Shown here one piece after another: positions 24,823 to 33,448 of a stretch of DNA of 64,000 nucleotides (its first letter is position 1; each line of letters opens with the position of its first letter). The stretch lies in the NCBI GenBank assembly GCA_965247395.1, contig OZ252012.1, positions 496,001 to 560,000 of the forward strand, given 5' to 3'. The notes below the pieces were generated by a model that worked only from the letters and a program-made list of their open reading frames with translations, was not told the origin of the DNA and did not search any database. This DNA is from CAYRJD01 sp965247395. GTDB lineage: Bacteria; Actinomycetota; Acidimicrobiia; Acidimicrobiales; Poriferisodalaceae. The translations under genes and the position numbers were made by a program.

Positions 24823-27057
24823 TTGCGCTTACTTCGCCGCTTTACCCGGCTACCCATTTTGATTGCCGTCGTACTGCTTTGCGCAGTGGTACTGGCGGGC
24901 TCAGCCTGGGCGATAGGGCCTCATCTATCTCGCACGCTCGACGCGGTTGACCGAGAGCGCGAAGAAGTTGATTTTGGACTACTACCAGGGGCGTTGCGCA
25001 CCAAGGTTTATTCCGCAAACGGCGGGCTAATCGGTGTGCTGCGCTACGACATTGACCGAGAGTTGATCGAGCTTGGCGACGTGGACCCGGACGTAATAGC
25101 AACCTTGCTTGCAACCGAAGATGCGAAGTTTTGGGAACACAGCGGTGTTGACCTGAGAGCTACGGTTCGCGCACTCGTTTCGAACGTTTCCGCTGGCAGC
25201 ATCTCATCTGGCGGCTCCACCATTACTCAGCAGATTGTCAAACTGCGAGTGGTGGGCAATGAGCGTTCGTTCAATCGCAAGATCAAAGAAGCGGTGCTTG
25301 CGACACGCTTGGAAGAGGAGTTCACCAAGGCCCAGATCCTTGAGTTCTACCTAAACGAGATCTATTTGGGTAACGGTGCGTACGGCATACAAGCTGGAGC
25401 GGAGACCTATTTCGGTAAGGACGCTGAAGACCTAGACGTTGGTGACATGGCCTTTCTGGCTGGGTTGATTCGTAGTCCAAGCGTGTTTGACGGGTTTGAC
25501 AAGGGTTTTGAGACGGTCACTCGACGCCGCAGCAGCGCCTTAAGGCAGGCCGAAGAGGCTGGCATCATCACCGCTGTAGATCGAGCTGTGTATGAGAACC
25601 GGCCCATTCCACGCGAAAACCTGTCGCCGCAACGCACCGATGAAGATTTGCGTCAGGACTATTACATAGATGAGGTAACCACAGCGTTACTGAACCTTCC
25701 TGCACTGGGCGAAACCACCGAACAACGCTTCAACCAGATTTTTGCTGGTGGCCTTCGGGTTGAGACCACGCTCCGTCCCGATTTGGAAGCGCATATGCAT
25801 GCAGCTATCGCAGAAGAAATACCAGAGAAAATCGATAACTTCGAGGTGGCCATGGCAACCATCGACCCCTCAACGGGAGCGATTCTGGCGTTTATCGGTG
25901 GGCCAGACTTTTCCGAACTTCAATACAACCTGGCGACGCAAGGCAAGCGTCAGCCTGGGTCCTCCTTCAAGCCGTACGTGCTTGCTGCGGCCATTGAGCA
26001 GGCTGGCTATCTCCCGCACGACACCATTAGTGGAATCGGGCCTTGCACGTTTCCGAACCCACCAATGCCTGACTACATGGTGCACAATTTCGGCAACAAC
26101 GCCGGGCGTATAGCTTCGCTCAGAAGTCAAACCCTTTCCAGCTCAAACTGCTCTTTCGTGCGACTGGGGCTAAAAACCGGCCTTGAGAGAGTGGCGGAAA
26201 CTGCTACGCGCATAATGGGCCGTTCAGCTGACGAGGCTTTTAAGCCGTTTCCTTCGATCTCGCTAGGTGCGCAAGAGGTAACGGTGCTGGAACAGGCCAG
26301 CGCTTACTCCACTTTCATTAACGGGGGAGTCAGGCAGGAGCCGTACTACATCACCCGTGTCGAAGATCGGGATGGGGAGTTGTTATACGAGCATGTCCCG
26401 CACAGCACTCGAATCGTTTCAGAGACCACCGCTGACTGGGTCTCTGTCACGCTTGAAGCAAATGTTCGAAGCGGCACCGGCACCAGGGCAAAGCTTGCGA
26501 ACGGCCATACCGCCGCTGGCAAAACTGGCACCGCTCAAGATTTCACCGACGCATGGTTTGTGGGCTTTACACCGCAATACGCCACCGCCGTGTGGATGGG
26601 TGACCCGAAAGAAAAAATTTCGATGCGCAACATTCAGGGGCGCAACGGAACGGGCGGTTGGCTTCCCGCACGCATCTGGGGCAATTACATGGATCGTGCA
26701 TTGGAGAACGAACCTGTCCGACCGCTGCCTAACACTCCGCCGCAAGACCGCTCGTCGCAGTACCTTTTCTTGGCCAATGAAATTTGTACCGTTGTCCTAT
26801 ATGGGCCTGACAAAGTGCCGCTAGGAGAATCAGAAGTGGCTTGCAGTCTTGTGCGAGTGGATCCGGTAACGGGTGATCTAATAGCGAAACCCGATGCGAT
26901 TTGCAGCCTGCACGTTGACACTGGGTTTGGAGTGACTAGGCAGGAGTTTTTGCCGTGCTCAGAAATCGGCCCTGAGCACCTGCCGCCTCCACCAGCTACG
27001 GAGCCAGAAGCTGATTCACTAGAGGCTGATTCAGAGGGCACCAATGGGGAAACTTGA
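24823..27057 (+). CDS. Class A penicillin-binding protein (transglycosylase/transpeptidase)
   Basis: 744 residues from the TTG at 24823, which places a basic RLLRRFTRL stretch before the single membrane anchor (ILIAVVLLCAVVLAGSAWA). An ATG at 24709 is the alternative, but it would overlap thiN head to head. Glycosyltransferase 51 domain: ATEDAKFWEHSGVD with catalytic Glu, GGSTITQQIVK, FLNEIYLGNGAYGI-like sequence and AFLAGLIRSPS. Transpeptidase domain: RQPGSSFKPYVLA (SxxK serine), SSSNCSF (SxN) and AAGKTGTAQDFTDAWFVG (KTG). The C-terminal tail is rich in Pro/Glu. It builds and cross-links peptidoglycan at the outer face of the membrane. Confidence 0.93.
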   Translation: MRLLRRFTRLPILIAVVLLCAVVLAGSAWAIGPHLSRTLDAVDREREEVDFGLLPGALRTKVYSANGGLIGVLRYDIDRELIELGDVDPDVIATLLATEDAKFWEHSGVDLRATVRALVSNVSAGSISSGGSTITQQIVKLRVVGNERSFNRKIKEAVLATRLEEEFTKAQILEFYLNEIYLGNGAYGIQAGAETYFGKDAEDLDVGDMAFLAGLIRSPSVFDGFDKGFETVTRRRSSALRQAEEAGIITAVDRAVYENRPIPRENLSPQRTDEDLRQDYYIDEVTTALLNLPALGETTEQRFNQIFAGGLRVETTLRPDLEAHMHAAIAEEIPEKIDNFEVAMATIDPSTGAILAFIGGPDFSELQYNLATQGKRQPGSSFKPYVLAAAIEQAGYLPHDTISGIGPCTFPNPPMPDYMVHNFGNNAGRIASLRSQTLSSSNCSFVRLGLKTGLERVAETATRIMGRSADEAFKPFPSISLGAQEVTVLEQASAYSTFINGGVRQEPYYITRVEDRDGELLYEHVPHSTRIVSETTADWVSVTLEANVRSGTGTRAKLANGHTAAGKTGTAQDFTDAWFVGFTPQYATAVWMGDPKEKISMRNIQGRNGTGGWLPARIWGNYMDRALENEPVRPLPNTPPQDRSSQYLFLANEICTVVLYGPDKVPLGESEVACSLVRVDPVTGDLIAKPDAICSLHVDTGFGVTRQEFLPCSEIGPEHLPPPPATEPEADSLEADSEGTNGET

Positions 27058-27778
27058 AGCCCTTTTAGGCCTACAAGATATAGATCTCAAGCGCTTACAG
27101 ATTGCACACGGCGTCCAAAATCTGCCGCAACGCTCAGAACTAGCTGAGGCCCAAGCGCAGTCAACCAAGTTGGATCCGGAAGTGGCGAACCTGAGATCAC
27201 AGTTAGGGGCCATTGCCGTTCACCAAGAGTCTCACGAAAAAGAAGTAGCGCGCCTCACACAAAAGGCCGCTACTGACAACGAGCGTCTCTATAACGGCAG
27301 CATCGCTTCGCCGAAAGAGGCAACAGCATTAAGCCACGAGATAGAGACGTTGCAAGAGCACGTACGAGCAGAAGAAGACACAGCGCTGGAGCTGATGGAG
27401 CAGGCCGAACCGTTGCAGACGCAGCTTGATGAGTTGCTCTCACGGCAAAGCGCTTCGGCCGAACAAATAGAGGTCTTATCGCAGCAGATAACCGAAGCCG
27501 AAGCCGAAGCCGTTGTTGCAGATGAAAAAGAAGTCGCTAAGCGCAGTGAGCTGGCCGTAGCCATCGCTGACGATCTCATCGTGTTGTACGAGCAGCATCT
27601 CAAGAACACTGCGGGGCGGATTGCGGTTGGCGTGCTGGACGCTGGAACCTGTTCGGCTTGCAACCTGAGCCTGGCTGTCGGTGAGCGTGAACGTATTCAG
27701 GCGCTAGATGTCGATGAGCCCGCCCAGTGTCCAGAATGTGGCGCATTGCTGGTACGCATATCTAGCAAGGCGAGCTGA
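27044..27778 (+). CDS. C4-type zinc-ribbon coiled-coil protein (CT398/DUF164 family)
   Basis: 244 residues. Residues 1-190 are a long antiparallel coiled coil rich in Glu, Ala, Gln and Leu (KLEALLGLQDIDLKRLQ, LSHEIETLQEHVRAEEDT). Residues about 203-240 are a zinc ribbon with GTCSACNLSL and AQCPECGALL giving four cysteines. This is the family of mycobacterial Rv2229c, thought to be a nucleic-acid-associated scaffold. The gene overlaps the PBP gene by 14 bp. In other actinobacteria it precedes an RNase H/phosphatase gene, and a histidine phosphatase follows here after one membrane protein gene. A GAAGCC triplet repeat lies near 27495. Confidence 0.9.
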   Translation: MGKLEALLGLQDIDLKRLQIAHGVQNLPQRSELAEAQAQSTKLDPEVANLRSQLGAIAVHQESHEKEVARLTQKAATDNERLYNGSIASPKEATALSHEIETLQEHVRAEEDTALELMEQAEPLQTQLDELLSRQSASAEQIEVLSQQITEAEAEAVVADEKEVAKRSELAVAIADDLIVLYEQHLKNTAGRIAVGVLDAGTCSACNLSLAVGERERIQALDVDEPAQCPECGALLVRISSKAS

Positions 27779-27791
27779 CCTGCTGATTCAG

Positions 27792-27809
27792 GCTGCAGTC
27801 GCGTGCAGC
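27792..27809. terminator. Small perfect hairpin after zinc-ribbon gene
   Basis: GCTGCA (27792-27797) and TGCAGC (27804-27809) are perfect complements around a 6-nt loop, 13 bp after the stop. There is no U-tract, so termination is weakly supported. Confidence 0.3.
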
Positions 27810-27863
27810 ATCGTAGAGGAATATTTCCATTAGCGATAAAGCTCAATTAGCGCTAGGCGAGCA

Positions 27864-28406
27864 ATGCTGATCTGGTTTGTGGCGACGGCGCTGGTCGCAA
27901 TGTGGTTTACATTTCGCGATCCGGCGATTGATCACCGCATAGTGGCGTTAGGTGCGTTGGTGCCTGATGCCGTTGACATACCGCTGTCTGCGCTTTTTGG
28001 CGAAGAATCCGTTTGGGATCGTGCCGGATTTGCTCATGCGTTAGTTATTCCCGTGGCTGTACTTGTTGCTGTGATGCTGATGACTCTCGGTCGACGTGTT
28101 GCCAGGCGCCGTTGGCTGATGCTGCCGATTGGGATGTTTTGGCATCTGGTGTTTGACGGTGCCTGGGCATCGCCGGCACTGTTTGGATGGCCATTCAGCG
28201 CGGAGGCCCTATATACACAGGGCTTGCCGCTGGCTCAACGAACCTTGATCGCGAATGTGGCGTTTGAAGTCGTTGGCGTGTTGCTGCTGGTATGGCTCTG
28301 GCGCACCTGGGGACTCAAGGATCAATCCCGGCGATCGCTTTTTTGGAACACCGGTCGGCTCGATTCATCTTTGGCCTCGTTGCGCCCAAGGAAATCGCTT
28401 GACTAA
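27864..28406 (+). CDS. Integral membrane protein, metal-dependent-hydrolase-like
   Basis: 180 residues with four or five hydrophobic segments (start to residue 15, 30-45, 58-75, 85-105, 125-150) and a basic C-terminal tail. DHRIVALGALVPDAVD near residue 24, FAHALVIP near 55 and GMFWHLVFDGAW near 92 hold the spaced His and Asp residues seen in YdjM-type membrane-bound putative hydrolases. Function is unknown. It is followed after 27 bp by a histidine phosphatase gene in the same direction. Confidence 0.65.
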   Translation: MLIWFVATALVAMWFTFRDPAIDHRIVALGALVPDAVDIPLSALFGEESVWDRAGFAHALVIPVAVLVAVMLMTLGRRVARRRWLMLPIGMFWHLVFDGAWASPALFGWPFSAEALYTQGLPLAQRTLIANVAFEVVGVLLLVWLWRTWGLKDQSRRSLFWNTGRLDSSLASLRPRKSLD

Positions 28407-28433
28407 ACCAGGAGTAAGGGGCAGGCAAAGTAA

Positions 28434-29099
28434 ATGCAACTAAGCATCGTCAGACACGGCGCAACGGCTGCTAACGCCTCAGGGTTGCTGCAAGGCCGCA
28501 TCGATAACCCGTTGAACGAAAATGGCATTAAGCAGGCCGAACAGATTGCCGTTGCCTTAAGCTCGGCAGCAGTACCGATTGATCGAGTGATCTCATCACC
28601 GCTCAGCCGGGCCATCAACACTGCCGCTCCGTTTGCAACGGCAAACGATCTCAAGATCGAAACGGACGAGCGCTGGATAGAGCTTGACTACGGTGACTGG
28701 GAGTCTCGGCTGAGTAAAGATGTGCGCCCAGCGGAATGGCAAGCATGGAGAGGCGATGCTGGTTTTGCTCCGCCTAGTGGTGAATCGCTACAGGCGCTGG
28801 AAACTCGCGTGCGCAAGGTGTGTGAAGAGATAGCTACCGATCAAGCAGCCAAGCACGTTGCCGTCTTCACGCATGTGTCGCCAATAAAGGCTGCGATTGG
28901 CTGGGCGCTTGGGATAGAGCCATCTGCCAGCGTTGCGATGAGCTGGCGAATGCATGTTGCTCAGGCGCAGATCACGACTATTGCGGTTTCTGCCGGGGTG
29001 TTTTCAACTGGGCAGTCTTCTGCTGAGTCCCTTGCCGAGTCTCTTTTAGTTGAGCCACGGCTGATTGCGTTTAACTCCACCAGCCATCTAACCGGTTAG
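28434..29099 (+). CDS. Histidine phosphatase family protein
   Basis: 221 residues. The phosphohistidine motif VRHGATAANASG starts at residue 6, GRIDNPLNENGIKQAEQIA follows, then SSPLSRAINTAAPF and the second catalytic histidine in VAVFTHVSPIKAAIGWALG. Members remove phosphate from sugars, nucleotides or cobalamin intermediates. In relatives this domain is often fused to RNase HI in the same neighbourhood; here it stands alone. A Ser/Ala/Glu-rich C-terminal tail of about 30 residues includes a repeated AES(L) unit. It is convergent with rnpB. Confidence 0.88.
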   Translation: MQLSIVRHGATAANASGLLQGRIDNPLNENGIKQAEQIAVALSSAAVPIDRVISSPLSRAINTAAPFATANDLKIETDERWIELDYGDWESRLSKDVRPAEWQAWRGDAGFAPPSGESLQALETRVRKVCEEIATDQAAKHVAVFTHVSPIKAAIGWALGIEPSASVAMSWRMHVAQAQITTIAVSAGVFSTGQSSAESLAESLLVEPRLIAFNSTSHLTG

Positions 29100-29101
29100 G
29101 T

Positions 29102-29463
29102 GGTGAGCCAGCCGGTAGGCGGGATTCTGTCCTTCGGTCCTAAGACCGAAGAGATAGCCATCCATCTAAGCGGCCTACCCGAGATCATTGGACGGGCCGC
29201 CCGATCTCTGCTTGGCCTTGCTGCGGGAGGGGTTTGCCTGTCCGCTCGGGTCACCCCAAACGCCGGTGCGCTCTTACCGCACCATTTCACCCTTACCTGT
29301 GGCTGATTATCAGCCCATCGGCGGTTTACTTTCTGTTGCACTTTCCGTCGCCTCACGGCGCCTGGTAATAATCCAGCTCCCTGCCCTGTGAAGTCCCGAC
29401 CTTCCTCAGCAGCCGTCCAAGCTCAATTGCCCAGTAACTGCCGCGGCTATCTGGCCGACTCAC
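29102..29463 (-). ncRNA. rnpB: RNase P RNA
   Basis: Read on the minus strand, the conserved blocks of bacterial RNase P RNA appear in order: GAGGAAGGTCGGGACTTCAC near the 5' side, GGAAAGTGCAACAGAAAG, CCGCCGATG, GGTAAGGGTGAAATGGTGCG, and the 3' end ACAGAATCCCGCCTACCGGC. The terminal helix P1 can form between GTGAGTCGGCC (5' end) and GGCTGGCTCAC (3' end), which sets approximate ends and a length of about 362 nt. It is the catalytic RNA that matures tRNA 5' ends. It lies 2 bp from the stop of the convergent phosphatase gene. The ends may be off by several bases. Confidence 0.93.
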
Positions 29464-29531
29464 CAGCATTCAGGCTAGCCCGGCCCCAGTTAGCCAGCAT
29501 TTGTCGTGAAGTCCAGTTGTTGAGGTTGAGG

Positions 29532-29942
29532 TCAGTCGTTGAACAGAGAACGCCGTATGGGCGAGAAACGGGCGCCTAGCAACCCGCCGAGCGTTCCAAG
29601 CGAAGCTGTCAGCAGGGCTGCTAGCGGCAAGCCCAGCCATGGCACCGGTCCGCTGTCATTTGCCCAGCGCACGATTTGCACTATCACTGCTAATACAATC
29701 GCTGGTGAGGCCGACAATGTGCCAGCCATTAGAGGACGGTGACGGGCGCGATAACCGGTCACTGCTCCGCCAGCGAAGACAGCAACGAACAGTCCGGCGT
29801 TAATCAGCAGCGCCGCATTGGAGCGCTCTTGAGCCAGGCTGCCAAGCAGCACGCCAAAAAGCAACACCAAGACCAGTGTTATAGAGCCGCCAAGTAGCAC
29901 CGGCTTTGACTCAATCCGGTGCTGATGCGAGGTACGGTTCAA
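29532..29942 (-). CDS. Small integral membrane protein, unknown
   Basis: 136 residues with four hydrophobic segments (about 17-36, 45-62, 72-92 and 102-123), short loops, and basic residues at both ends (NRTSHQHRIESK; ARFSPIRRSLFND). The Gly-rich helices (GVLLGSL, GTLGGLLGARF) resemble TIGR04086-type proteins, which I could not confirm. Its start overlaps the stop of the acyl-CoA dehydrogenase gene by four bases, so the two share a transcript. Function is not recognisable. Confidence 0.6.
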   Translation of the reverse strand: MNRTSHQHRIESKPVLLGGSITLVLVLLFGVLLGSLAQERSNAALLINAGLFVAVFAGGAVTGYRARHRPLMAGTLSASPAIVLAVIVQIVRWANDSGPVPWLGLPLAALLTASLGTLGGLLGARFSPIRRSLFND

Positions 29943-31087
29943 CTCGGAGTTGGCTCGCGTGGTAACCCCAAGATTCGCTCGCCGATGATGTTCTTTTGGA
30001 TTTCATTCGTGCCGCCCGCAATACGCATGCCCGGGGCATACAAGAAGCGGTCCACCGCCTCTTCGTCCAGCAAAGCGTTGATCCCCCGTAAGTCAATATT
30101 GGTTATCGCCTCGAGATAGCCAAGTTCAGCGTTAGCTAGCTTGCTGGGTGGTGCCATCATCGGATCACCCGCGCTGCGTTGCATCAACATGGCGAGGGCG
30201 CGCCCAGCTGTGAATAGTTCCATCAGGGCTTGTCGCTGCACCGGCCCGATCTGCGTTGATCCAGCTTGGTCAGCCCCAGAGCCAGTAGCGCTTTCTTGCA
30301 AACGGGATAACCGCTTGCCCAAGCTGATTACCCCACTTGCTCCTGCACCGGAGCGCTCATCTTCGAGCACAGCCATTGCCACACCCCAGCCACCACCGCT
30401 TTCGCCAAGGATTGCGTCGCTCGGCATTTCCACATCATTGAAGAACACTTCACAAAACTCATGGTCACCGGTCATTTGCTTTATGGGACGAACCTCCACC
30501 CCAGGTAATGACATATCCAGCAAGAAAAAGCTGATGCCCTTGTGCTTAGGCGCATCGGCTTCGGTGCGTGCCATCAAGATCCCGAAATCGGCGAACTGGG
30601 CGTTAGAGGACCAAACCTTCTGTCCGTTCAAAATAAAGCTCTCACCGTCAGCCTTGGCTGACGTGCTCAATCCGCCAAGATCGCTGCCTGCTCCGGGCTC
30701 GCTAAAAAGCTGGCACCAGAGCATCTCGCCAGCGATTGTGGGACGCAAGAAGCGTTCTTTTTGGGCAGTGGTTCCGGTACGCATGATGGCCTCACCAGCC
30801 AAGATGATTCCTTGCAGATTTAGGTAAGGGGCAACGGAGGCTCGCTCGCATTCCTCCATCCATACGGCGGTGTGATCGCGCGAAAGCCCTTGGCCTCCGT
30901 GTTCGCTGGGCCAGTGCAGTCCAGCCCAGCCTTGTTCAAAGCAAAGTTTTTGCCAGGCAACGGCTGGGTCATGTAAGGCCGGAGGCAGGATCGCTCCGTA
31001 GGCCGGGCAGGTTTGGTCTTTGGTTTTGGCATCAGTCAGAAACTGCGCGGCCGACTGACGGAACTCTTGAAGCTTGCTTGTGTTCAT
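29939..31087 (-). CDS. Acyl-CoA dehydrogenase
   Basis: 382 residues with the usual three domains: LHWPSEHGGQGLSRDH, then MLWCQLFSEPGAGSDLGGL and SFILNGQKVWSSNAQFAD, then AELGYLEAITNID and MRIAGGTNEIQKNIIGERILGLPRE at the end. The IEGGT glutamate seen in the paralogue at 3780 is Ala here (IAGGT); the DER motif in the central helix keeps a glutamate that may serve as base. FAD-dependent oxidation of an acyl-CoA is expected; the substrate is unknown. It is followed by the small membrane protein gene with a 4-bp overlap. Confidence 0.9.
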   Translation of the reverse strand: MNTSKLQEFRQSAAQFLTDAKTKDQTCPAYGAILPPALHDPAVAWQKLCFEQGWAGLHWPSEHGGQGLSRDHTAVWMEECERASVAPYLNLQGIILAGEAIMRTGTTAQKERFLRPTIAGEMLWCQLFSEPGAGSDLGGLSTSAKADGESFILNGQKVWSSNAQFADFGILMARTEADAPKHKGISFFLLDMSLPGVEVRPIKQMTGDHEFCEVFFNDVEMPSDAILGESGGGWGVAMAVLEDERSGAGASGVISLGKRLSRLQESATGSGADQAGSTQIGPVQRQALMELFTAGRALAMLMQRSAGDPMMAPPSKLANAELGYLEAITNIDLRGINALLDEEAVDRFLYAPGMRIAGGTNEIQKNIIGERILGLPREPTPS

Positions 31088-31129
31088 GCTGTTAGGGCCT
31101 TATTGGTGCCTACATTTTATTAGTGTTTG

Positions 31130-31172
31130 CATAGATGCCAGCGACATATGCCTGCGACATAGATGCCTGCGA
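31130..31172. repeat. Three tandem units of 13-15 bp
   Basis: CATAGATGCCAGCGA (31130), CATATGCCTGCGA (31145) and CATAGATGCCTGCGA (31158) lie in the divergent spacer between an acyl-CoA dehydrogenase gene and the M20 peptidase gene. Confidence 0.9.
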
Positions 31173-31223
31173 TTTTTAGTGGCTAATAGGTATGAATAAA
31201 AAGCACAGTAATCTGGGACAGCA

Positions 31224-32606
31224 ATGAGCGACTTGTCACACACCAACCCGGGGCGCACGGCTGCAACCGTTGAGCTACTGCAGCAGATGATTCGCAACGG
31301 ATGTGTGAATTACGGCACGATCGAGTCGGGTGATGAAATACGCAACAGTGATCTGCTTGAGGCCTACTTAGAAGCACCAGGCGTTGATATCGAGCATTTT
31401 GATTGCGCTCCTGGCCGCCGCTCCGTAGTGGCTCGTCTAGCAGGCTCCGACCCAACCGCTGCGAAGCTTTGCTTGATGGGGCACACCGACGTGGTGCCAG
31501 TTAGCGCAGATGGTTGGACTCGAGACCCATTCGGTGGTGAGCTAGTTGGCACGCTTGACGATGGTGTTGTTTGGGGCAGAGGCGCTGTCGACATGCTCAA
31601 CCTCACCGCCTCGATGGCTGTCGCATTCCGCCACATTGCTACCGAAGCCGCACAAACTGGAAAGCGCCCGCTGGGAGATCTGATCTACTTCGGCGTTGCC
31701 GATGAGGAAGCGGGTGGCACTTACGGCGCCAAATGGATGGTCGAAAACAATTGGGATGCCATTGCGTGTGACTATGTGTTGACCGAGTTCGGTGGATTGC
31801 CGACTAATACTTCTGACGGGCTAAAGCTGACCCTGGCTGCAGGTGAGAAAGGCGTGGCATGGCGCAAACTGACCGTGCGAGGCACTCCCAGCCACGGCTC
31901 AATGCCCTTCGGTACCGATAATGCCCTAATAAAGGCAGCGGAGGTAGTACGGCGGTTAGCCGAGTACCGCCCCCAGGCCAGCCTTACAGAGATGTGGCAA
32001 CACCAGGTAGACGCTCTCACCATTGACGAAGACACCAAAGCAGCGCTGCTTGACCCTGAGAAGGTTTGGGATGCGATCAAGGGGCTTGAGTCGCCTGGCT
32101 TGGCACGACATCTTCACGCTTGTAGCCACACCACCTTCTCTCCCAATGTGCTACATAGTGGCAACAAGACCAACACCGTGGCCGACCGGGCCGAGATAGA
32201 AGTAGATATCCGTCGTGCAGCCGGTGAGGACTACGAGGTTGACGACCATCTGCGGGATGCCTTGGGAGAGCTTTACGACGAAATTGAGGTGGAGCACATC
32301 TTCAACGAACAAGCCACATTCTCATCAACCGATACTCCGCTTTGGCGCCTACTCGGCGATCTGATGGCAAAGTCTCATCCAGGTGCACCGCTGTTGCCGT
32401 CGCTGATAGTCGGCGCAACCGATGCAAGATTTTTCCGCTCCAAAGGAGCGGTGGCTTACGGAGCGGGATTGTTCAGCGATCGAATTAACTCCGAAGATTT
32501 CATGAGCCGCTTCCATGGAAACGATGAACGCGTAGACGTGGAGTCATTAGCGCTCACTACTCAGCTTTGGGTTGACGTGGTGGCGAACTGGGGAGATGTT
32601 TCTTAG
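31224..32606 (+). CDS. M20 family metallopeptidase / amidohydrolase
   Basis: 460 residues. Zinc-site motifs of the M20 family are clear: LMGHTDVVPV near residue 88, GVVWGRGAVDM near 121 (bridging Asp), and FGVADEEAGGTYG near 156 (general base Glu-Glu). The lid domain follows (RKLTVRGTPSHGSMPFG), and a late His ligand fits FMSRFHGNDERV. It resembles ArgE/DapE-like deacylases and dipeptidases acting on N-acyl amino acids or small peptides in the cytoplasm. The stop is followed directly by a terminator hairpin. A D-aminoacylase-like gene lies close by at 33449. Confidence 0.9.
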   Translation: MSDLSHTNPGRTAATVELLQQMIRNGCVNYGTIESGDEIRNSDLLEAYLEAPGVDIEHFDCAPGRRSVVARLAGSDPTAAKLCLMGHTDVVPVSADGWTRDPFGGELVGTLDDGVVWGRGAVDMLNLTASMAVAFRHIATEAAQTGKRPLGDLIYFGVADEEAGGTYGAKWMVENNWDAIACDYVLTEFGGLPTNTSDGLKLTLAAGEKGVAWRKLTVRGTPSHGSMPFGTDNALIKAAEVVRRLAEYRPQASLTEMWQHQVDALTIDEDTKAALLDPEKVWDAIKGLESPGLARHLHACSHTTFSPNVLHSGNKTNTVADRAEIEVDIRRAAGEDYEVDDHLRDALGELYDEIEVEHIFNEQATFSSTDTPLWRLLGDLMAKSHPGAPLLPSLIVGATDARFFRSKGAVAYGAGLFSDRINSEDFMSRFHGNDERVDVESLALTTQLWVDVVANWGDVS

Positions 32607-32631
32607 ACCTGGTCCTCAATGATCAGGTTTT
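32607..32631 (+). terminator. Intrinsic terminator after M20 gene
   Basis: ACCTGGTC (32607-32614) pairs with GATCAGGT (32621-32628), with one G-T pair and a 6-nt loop. The hairpin is followed by TTTT and lies immediately after the stop codon. Confidence 0.55.
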
Positions 32632-32694
32632 GCATAGCGTGCTGGCATAATCTCAACCACCGGACCAATGCCTAGCGATAGGAAAGCGCAACCA

Positions 32695-33366
32695 ATGAAC
32701 GCACCAAAGCAAACAAACAAGTTTTTGCTGCGCTGGATGAAACCAGCGACGCTTCTAGTCGCCACGGTTGTGTTGGCAAGTGCCTGCAGCTTTCTAACTG
32801 GCGATGACGCCACCACCTCCACTACCACGACAGCGGCCACCAGCACTTCCACCATCATCACGGGCACCACAAACAGCACCGCTATAACCAGCCCTGCTAG
32901 TACGGGTACCGATGCGACAGAAACGCTCGACAGCGGGTCACGGCTATCAACTGCAGGACTTGGGCCGGTAGCGATTGGCCATACCTTGGAACAAGCCACA
33001 GAGGCCAGTGGAGCTACGTTCAGGCTAAAAGCCGATGTATCAGCTACTTGCAAGCTCTACGTGGTTGATTCGCTAGCCGGTGTTTCATTCGTGGCCATCA
33101 ACGACGAAATCGTTCGGATTGATGTAACCGCTGGGATGATCAAAACCTTGTCCGGTTATGGCATTGGATCATCTGCAAACGAGTTGCTAGAGGCGTTCGG
33201 TGAACGCATTGAGGCCGGGCCCGCGACCTTCGAAATGCAATATGTGCCTGTAGACGCCGTTGATATTGACTATCGAGTGATCTGGCGAGTTGACGCACGA
33301 GGCAGAGTCATAGCCATGCGAACCGGGCGAGTTCCGCACGTGAACGCGTCAACCACATGCCAGTAG
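32695..33366 (+). CDS. Putative lipoprotein, unknown function
   Basis: 223 residues from the ATG at 32695, chosen because AGGA lies upstream at usual distance and the signal follows naturally; an ATG 27 bp earlier is in frame. The signal peptide ends VLASACSF (lipobox). A Thr/Ser-rich low-complexity linker spans about residues 35-75. The remaining 145 residues form a compact domain (LSTAGLGPVAIGHTLEQATEASG, ATCKLYVV, GYGIGSSANELLEAFG, DYRVIWRVDARGRVIAMRTG) with a conserved-looking cysteine pair at CKL and the terminal STTCQ. I do not recognise the family. It would be an outer-surface lipoprotein. Confidence 0.7.
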   Translation: MNAPKQTNKFLLRWMKPATLLVATVVLASACSFLTGDDATTSTTTTAATSTSTIITGTTNSTAITSPASTGTDATETLDSGSRLSTAGLGPVAIGHTLEQATEASGATFRLKADVSATCKLYVVDSLAGVSFVAINDEIVRIDVTAGMIKTLSGYGIGSSANELLEAFGERIEAGPATFEMQYVPVDAVDIDYRVIWRVDARGRVIAMRTGRVPHVNASTTCQ

Positions 33367-33372
33367 CAGCGA

Positions 33373-33402
33373 CCTGCAATTTAGGTGCCTGCAATTAAGT
33401 AA
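33373..33402. repeat. 15-bp tandem pair
   Basis: CCTGCAATTTAGGTG is followed by CCTGCAATTAAGTAA in the spacer after the lipoprotein gene. Confidence 0.8.
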
Positions 33403-33433
33403 TTGGGTAAGTAATAGATTACGAACTACCACT

Positions 33434-33445
33434 AAGGGGAGGTGA
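33434..33445 (+). promoter_or_regulatory. Strong ribosome-binding site AAGGGGAGGTGA
   Basis: A near-perfect anti-SSU match with its GGAGG core 6 bp ahead of the GTG at 33449. It is the strongest site in the window and fixes that start. Confidence 0.8.
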
Positions 33446-33448
33446 GTC

